Shown here in pieces: positions 62,080 through 64,000 of a stretch of 64,000 nucleotides of DNA. The position numbers were made by a program, and so were the translations under genes. Source of the stretch: Lysobacter sp. KIS68-7 (GTDB lineage Bacteria; Pseudomonadota; Gammaproteobacteria; Xanthomonadales; Xanthomonadaceae). The notes beneath the pieces are model-generated. The model saw nothing but the letters and a program-made list of their open reading frames with translations, was not told where the DNA came from and ran no database searches. Within the stretch, counting starts at the first letter, position 1. Every line of letters begins with the position of its first letter. The DNA lies in NCBI RefSeq assembly GCF_021284745.1, contig NZ_CP089925.1:2293001-2357000 (forward strand), written 5' to 3'.

Positions 62080-62682
62080 ATGCAACGCATCAGCTTGCTG
62101 CTGGCAGCGATCGTTGTCGCGAGTGTGTTCTACGTCGTGCAAGCCACGCCGCCAGCGCCGAAGTACAAAATCGTTTCGACCGTCGAGAAGAAATCGCCAC
62201 CTGCGCATCCGGCAGGATCGGTCAGCGGCACGTTCAAGCTCATCGAGGCGCCGGACGGATTCGCGCCGATCAAGATCGAGAACGGCCAACCCTACGTCAG
62301 CGGTGGCGCATGCCTGGTGTACCAGGATATGCACCATGTCAAAACCTGCCACACGCAAGCCGATTGCACGTCGATGCCGCCCGCGGGGCCGGAGAACGGC
62401 TTCGGCTATTGCCACGAGGAATCGGGGACGTGTTGGTTCAAGAAAGCGTCGACACCGATGGCGGGCCCGGGTGGTTTCCTGCTCGACGACTACTGCCTCA
62501 AGTCGACGCCGGCGAAGACGCTGGTCGTCGACAACCTCAACCAGTTGCCGATACCGAAGGGGCCGCCGAACACGACGCGCTGGCGCATCACGGCGTGCCA
62601 GGGACTGACGATGAAGAGTTGCAGGGACGGCGTCGAGGGTGTCGACTTCCACACGTGGTGGGGAGATGTGATCGAGCCTTGA
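62080..62682 (+). CDS. Exported cysteine-rich protein, unknown
   Basis: 200 aa. Signal peptide MQRISLLLAAIVVASVFYVV, then a domain with about eight Cys (GGACLVY, VKTCHTQADCTSM, FGYCHEESGTCWF, DDYCLKS, ITACQGL, KSCRDG), probably disulfide-bonded. The DCTSMPPAGPENGFGYCH stretch has the look of a small disulfide knot. GGGAG precedes ATG 62080. No family recognised. Convergent with the DUF2058 gene, 4 nt between stops. Confidence 0.65.
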   Translation: MQRISLLLAAIVVASVFYVVQATPPAPKYKIVSTVEKKSPPAHPAGSVSGTFKLIEAPDGFAPIKIENGQPYVSGGACLVYQDMHHVKTCHTQADCTSMPPAGPENGFGYCHEESGTCWFKKASTPMAGPGGFLLDDYCLKSTPAKTLVVDNLNQLPIPKGPPNTTRWRITACQGLTMKSCRDGVEGVDFHTWWGDVIEP

Positions 62683-62686
62683 GCCC

Positions 62687-63241
62687 TCACCACACCAAAT
62701 CGTCAGGCACCTGGAACTGCGCGTAGTACGCGTCGTCTTCTGATGTTCCCGCGGCGTGCTCGGCGCCCGTCTGCTTCCCGTGGTCGAGCACGATCATGCT
62801 GGCATCGCGTTCGCGCACCTTGTCGCCGGCCACGCGTGGCAGCAACTCGAAACGGTCATCCAGCTGCGCGATCACCAGCGCGCCGGAGGACAGCATCCTG
62901 CGCAGCGCTTCATCGACGAGCAGCGTGCGGATGGCGCCGCCCACGGTGAAGCGATACTCGATTTCCCCCGTGCGCGGGATTTTCTTGTCTTCGATGATCT
63001 GCCGCGCCTGGGCACGCAGCTCGGCCACGCGCGCAACGGCTTTACGCTCGGCGGCGAGCGCGCGGTCCCGCTCGGCCTTCTCGATTCGCGCACGCTCCGC
63101 TTCCCGCTGGATCTCACTGGGATCGGCGGCCGCTTTGGCATGCTTGGCCTTGTGCTGCTCGCGCGCCACTTCGGCCACCTTGGACTTCTTGACCAGGCCC
63201 GCCTTGAGCAGCTGTTCCTGGAGGGGATTGGGCTTTGCCAT
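62687..63241 (-). CDS. DUF2058 family protein
   Basis: 184 aa. N-terminal MAKPNPLQEQLLKAGLVKKS motif, a long charged helix (KHAKAAADPSEIQREAERAR, then KAERDRALAAERKAV), then a beta-rich C-terminal domain (IEYRFTVGGAIRTLLVDEAL). This is the YaiL/DUF2058 plan. The function is unknown; possible nucleoid or ribosome association is a guess from the basic helix. ATG 63241 is fixed by the conserved N-terminus; no strong ribosome site is visible. Confidence 0.88.
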   Translation of the reverse strand: MAKPNPLQEQLLKAGLVKKSKVAEVAREQHKAKHAKAAADPSEIQREAERARIEKAERDRALAAERKAVARVAELRAQARQIIEDKKIPRTGEIEYRFTVGGAIRTLLVDEALRRMLSSGALVIAQLDDRFELLPRVAGDKVRERDASMIVLDHGKQTGAEHAAGTSEDDAYYAQFQVPDDLVW

Positions 63242-63315
63242 GTTGCGGTTTCGCATCGGGGGTTTCGCGCCCATCATACTTCCCGCACCTTCGCCCGCTT
63301 TCGCACCTGCTGCTG

Positions 63316-63816
63316 ATGGACCCTTTGAAGTACCTCGTTGGCTATCCACCCCACGTCCTGGAGCGCGTGCGGGCGCTGATGGAGCAGGGGCGGCTGGGAA
63401 AGGTGCTGGAGGAACGGTACGGGGACATGCACACCGTGCGCACCGATGGCCAGCTGTACGACTACGTCCAGGCCCTCAAGGACCGGCACCTGCGCCAATC
63501 GGTGCCGCTGGGCAAGGTGATCTACGACAGCAAACTGCAAGTCATGAAGCACGCCTTGGGCACCCACACGGCGATTTCCCGCGTGCAGGGCAGCAGGCTC
63601 AAGGCCAGCCGCGAGATCCGCATCGCCACCGTCTTCCGCGATGCGCCGGCGGAGTTTTTGAAGATGATCGTGGTGCATGAGTTGGCGCACCTGAAGGAGG
63701 GCCAGCACGACAAGGCCTTCTATCGGCTGTGCACGCACATGGAGCCGGGGTATCACCAGTTGGAGTTCGATCTGCGGCTTTATTTGACGCAGATGGAGAT
63801 GGGCGAGGGCGGTTGA
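63316..63816 (+). CDS. YgjP-like M48-type metallopeptidase
   Basis: 166 aa. Zinc motif HELAHLKEGQH (His121, His125, His131) in the DUF45/YgjP pattern, followed by KAFYRLCTHMEPGY. No signal or membrane segment, so cytoplasmic. E. coli YgjP-type proteins are poorly understood; some act beside Type I restriction genes, not seen here. ATG 63316 gives the family start; an upstream in-frame extension (63235) is unlike the family. It is divergent from DUF2058 with 74 nt between starts. Confidence 0.85.
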   Translation: MDPLKYLVGYPPHVLERVRALMEQGRLGKVLEERYGDMHTVRTDGQLYDYVQALKDRHLRQSVPLGKVIYDSKLQVMKHALGTHTAISRVQGSRLKASREIRIATVFRDAPAEFLKMIVVHELAHLKEGQHDKAFYRLCTHMEPGYHQLEFDLRLYLTQMEMGEGG

Positions 63817-63870
63817 CGGATTTCCCCTGATACGATTCCCAGAAGGCTTGGAAGCTGTCCGGGGGGGGCA

Positions 63871-64000
63871 ATGAACAAAGGAATGACGGTGCGGGCGCTT
63901 TGCGCGCTCGGCGTCGCATTTGCGACGAGCGCGGCGGCCGCGCATGACGAAACCCAGTCGGTGCGCCAGTGGCACGACGCGCACCACCCATCGTGCAAGT
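63871..64000 (+). CDS. Exported protein, 3' partial at window edge
   Basis: First 43 codons visible: MNKGMTVRALCALGVAFATS with a signal peptide (ALCALGVAFATSAAAA) then HDETQSVRQWHDAHHPSCK. An eight-G run seven nt upstream of ATG 63871 gives a strong ribosome site. It is cut by the window end, so no family call is possible; the His-rich mature N-terminus may matter. Confidence 0.6.
   Translation, partial: MNKGMTVRALCALGVAFATSAAAAHDETQSVRQWHDAHHPSCK

Noticed and set aside
1..64000. tRNA, rRNA, integrase, transposase or phage genes.
   Set aside because: I looked for cloverleaf-like, CCA-ending and DDE/tyrosine-recombinase signatures and saw none; a tRNA-scan would settle it.

Overview
The window reads as chromosomal DNA of a high-GC gammaproteobacterium, most probably a Lysobacter-like member of the Xanthomonadaceae. 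That placement is an inference from strong G/C at third codon positions, frequent GTG starts, many 4-nt ATGA/GTGA gene overlaps, and the mix of families (DUF6522, DUF2058, a TldD/TldE-MoxR operon, many secreted repeat proteins). I found no rRNA, tRNA, CRISPR array, transposase, integrase or phage gene.

Layout. (1) 1-6874: a surface/adhesin locus. A 5'-truncated inverse autotransporter (intimin/invasin-type barrel plus calcium-type TSP3 repeats) is followed by three exported Ig-like repeat proteins. The last two are tandem paralogs, and a duplicated scrap of the upstream gene lies between them. (2) 6875-18948: mostly housekeeping and metabolic genes. These are a nucleotide-sugar dehydrogenase, a membrane-anchored FMN glutamate-synthase-like protein, a TMEM175-type channel, an exported M28 peptidase, small lipoprotein and membrane genes, a DUF6522 pair, a Lys-rich micro-protein, a YkgJ Cys-cluster protein, an orphan GAF-GAF histidine kinase, and an arsC-DUF4239-GNAT set. 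(3) 19080-32472: four very large exported paralogs, each an NHL beta-propeller fused to exactly six VCBS/FG-GAP-like repeats. They are arranged as two co-transcribed pairs around three small genes. (4) 33128-43917: one tightly overlapping eight-gene operon: Tat-signal TldD, TldE/PmbA, DUF4159, MoxR ATPase, DUF58, BatA-like, DUF4175 and a membrane GATase-like protein. This looks like an envelope quality-control or protein-maturation system. (5) 43874-48605: minus-strand envelope genes ending in two overlapping beta-helix lipoprotein genes. (6) 48823-54662: DUF2946 plus a TonB receptor (probably metal, perhaps copper), a DUF1254/DUF1214 lipoprotein, and small enzymes. (7) 54822-64000: msrA, a three-gene overlapping operon of unknown exported proteins, several orphan exported proteins, an ArsR/SRPBCC pair with a visible operator and promoter, DUF2058, a YgjP-like metallopeptidase and a truncated exported protein at the right edge.

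How the genes may work together. The two most system-like regions are the inverse autotransporter with its separately exported Ig-like partners, and the TldD/E-MoxR operon. In that operon the predicted protease is exported by Tat while MoxR and its vWA partners sit at the inner membrane. The four NHL-VCBS proteins are a lineage-specific expansion of secreted double propellers of unknown role. Coverage is dense: the only gene-free stretch over about 300 bases is 14473-14783, which holds a palindromic repeat element.
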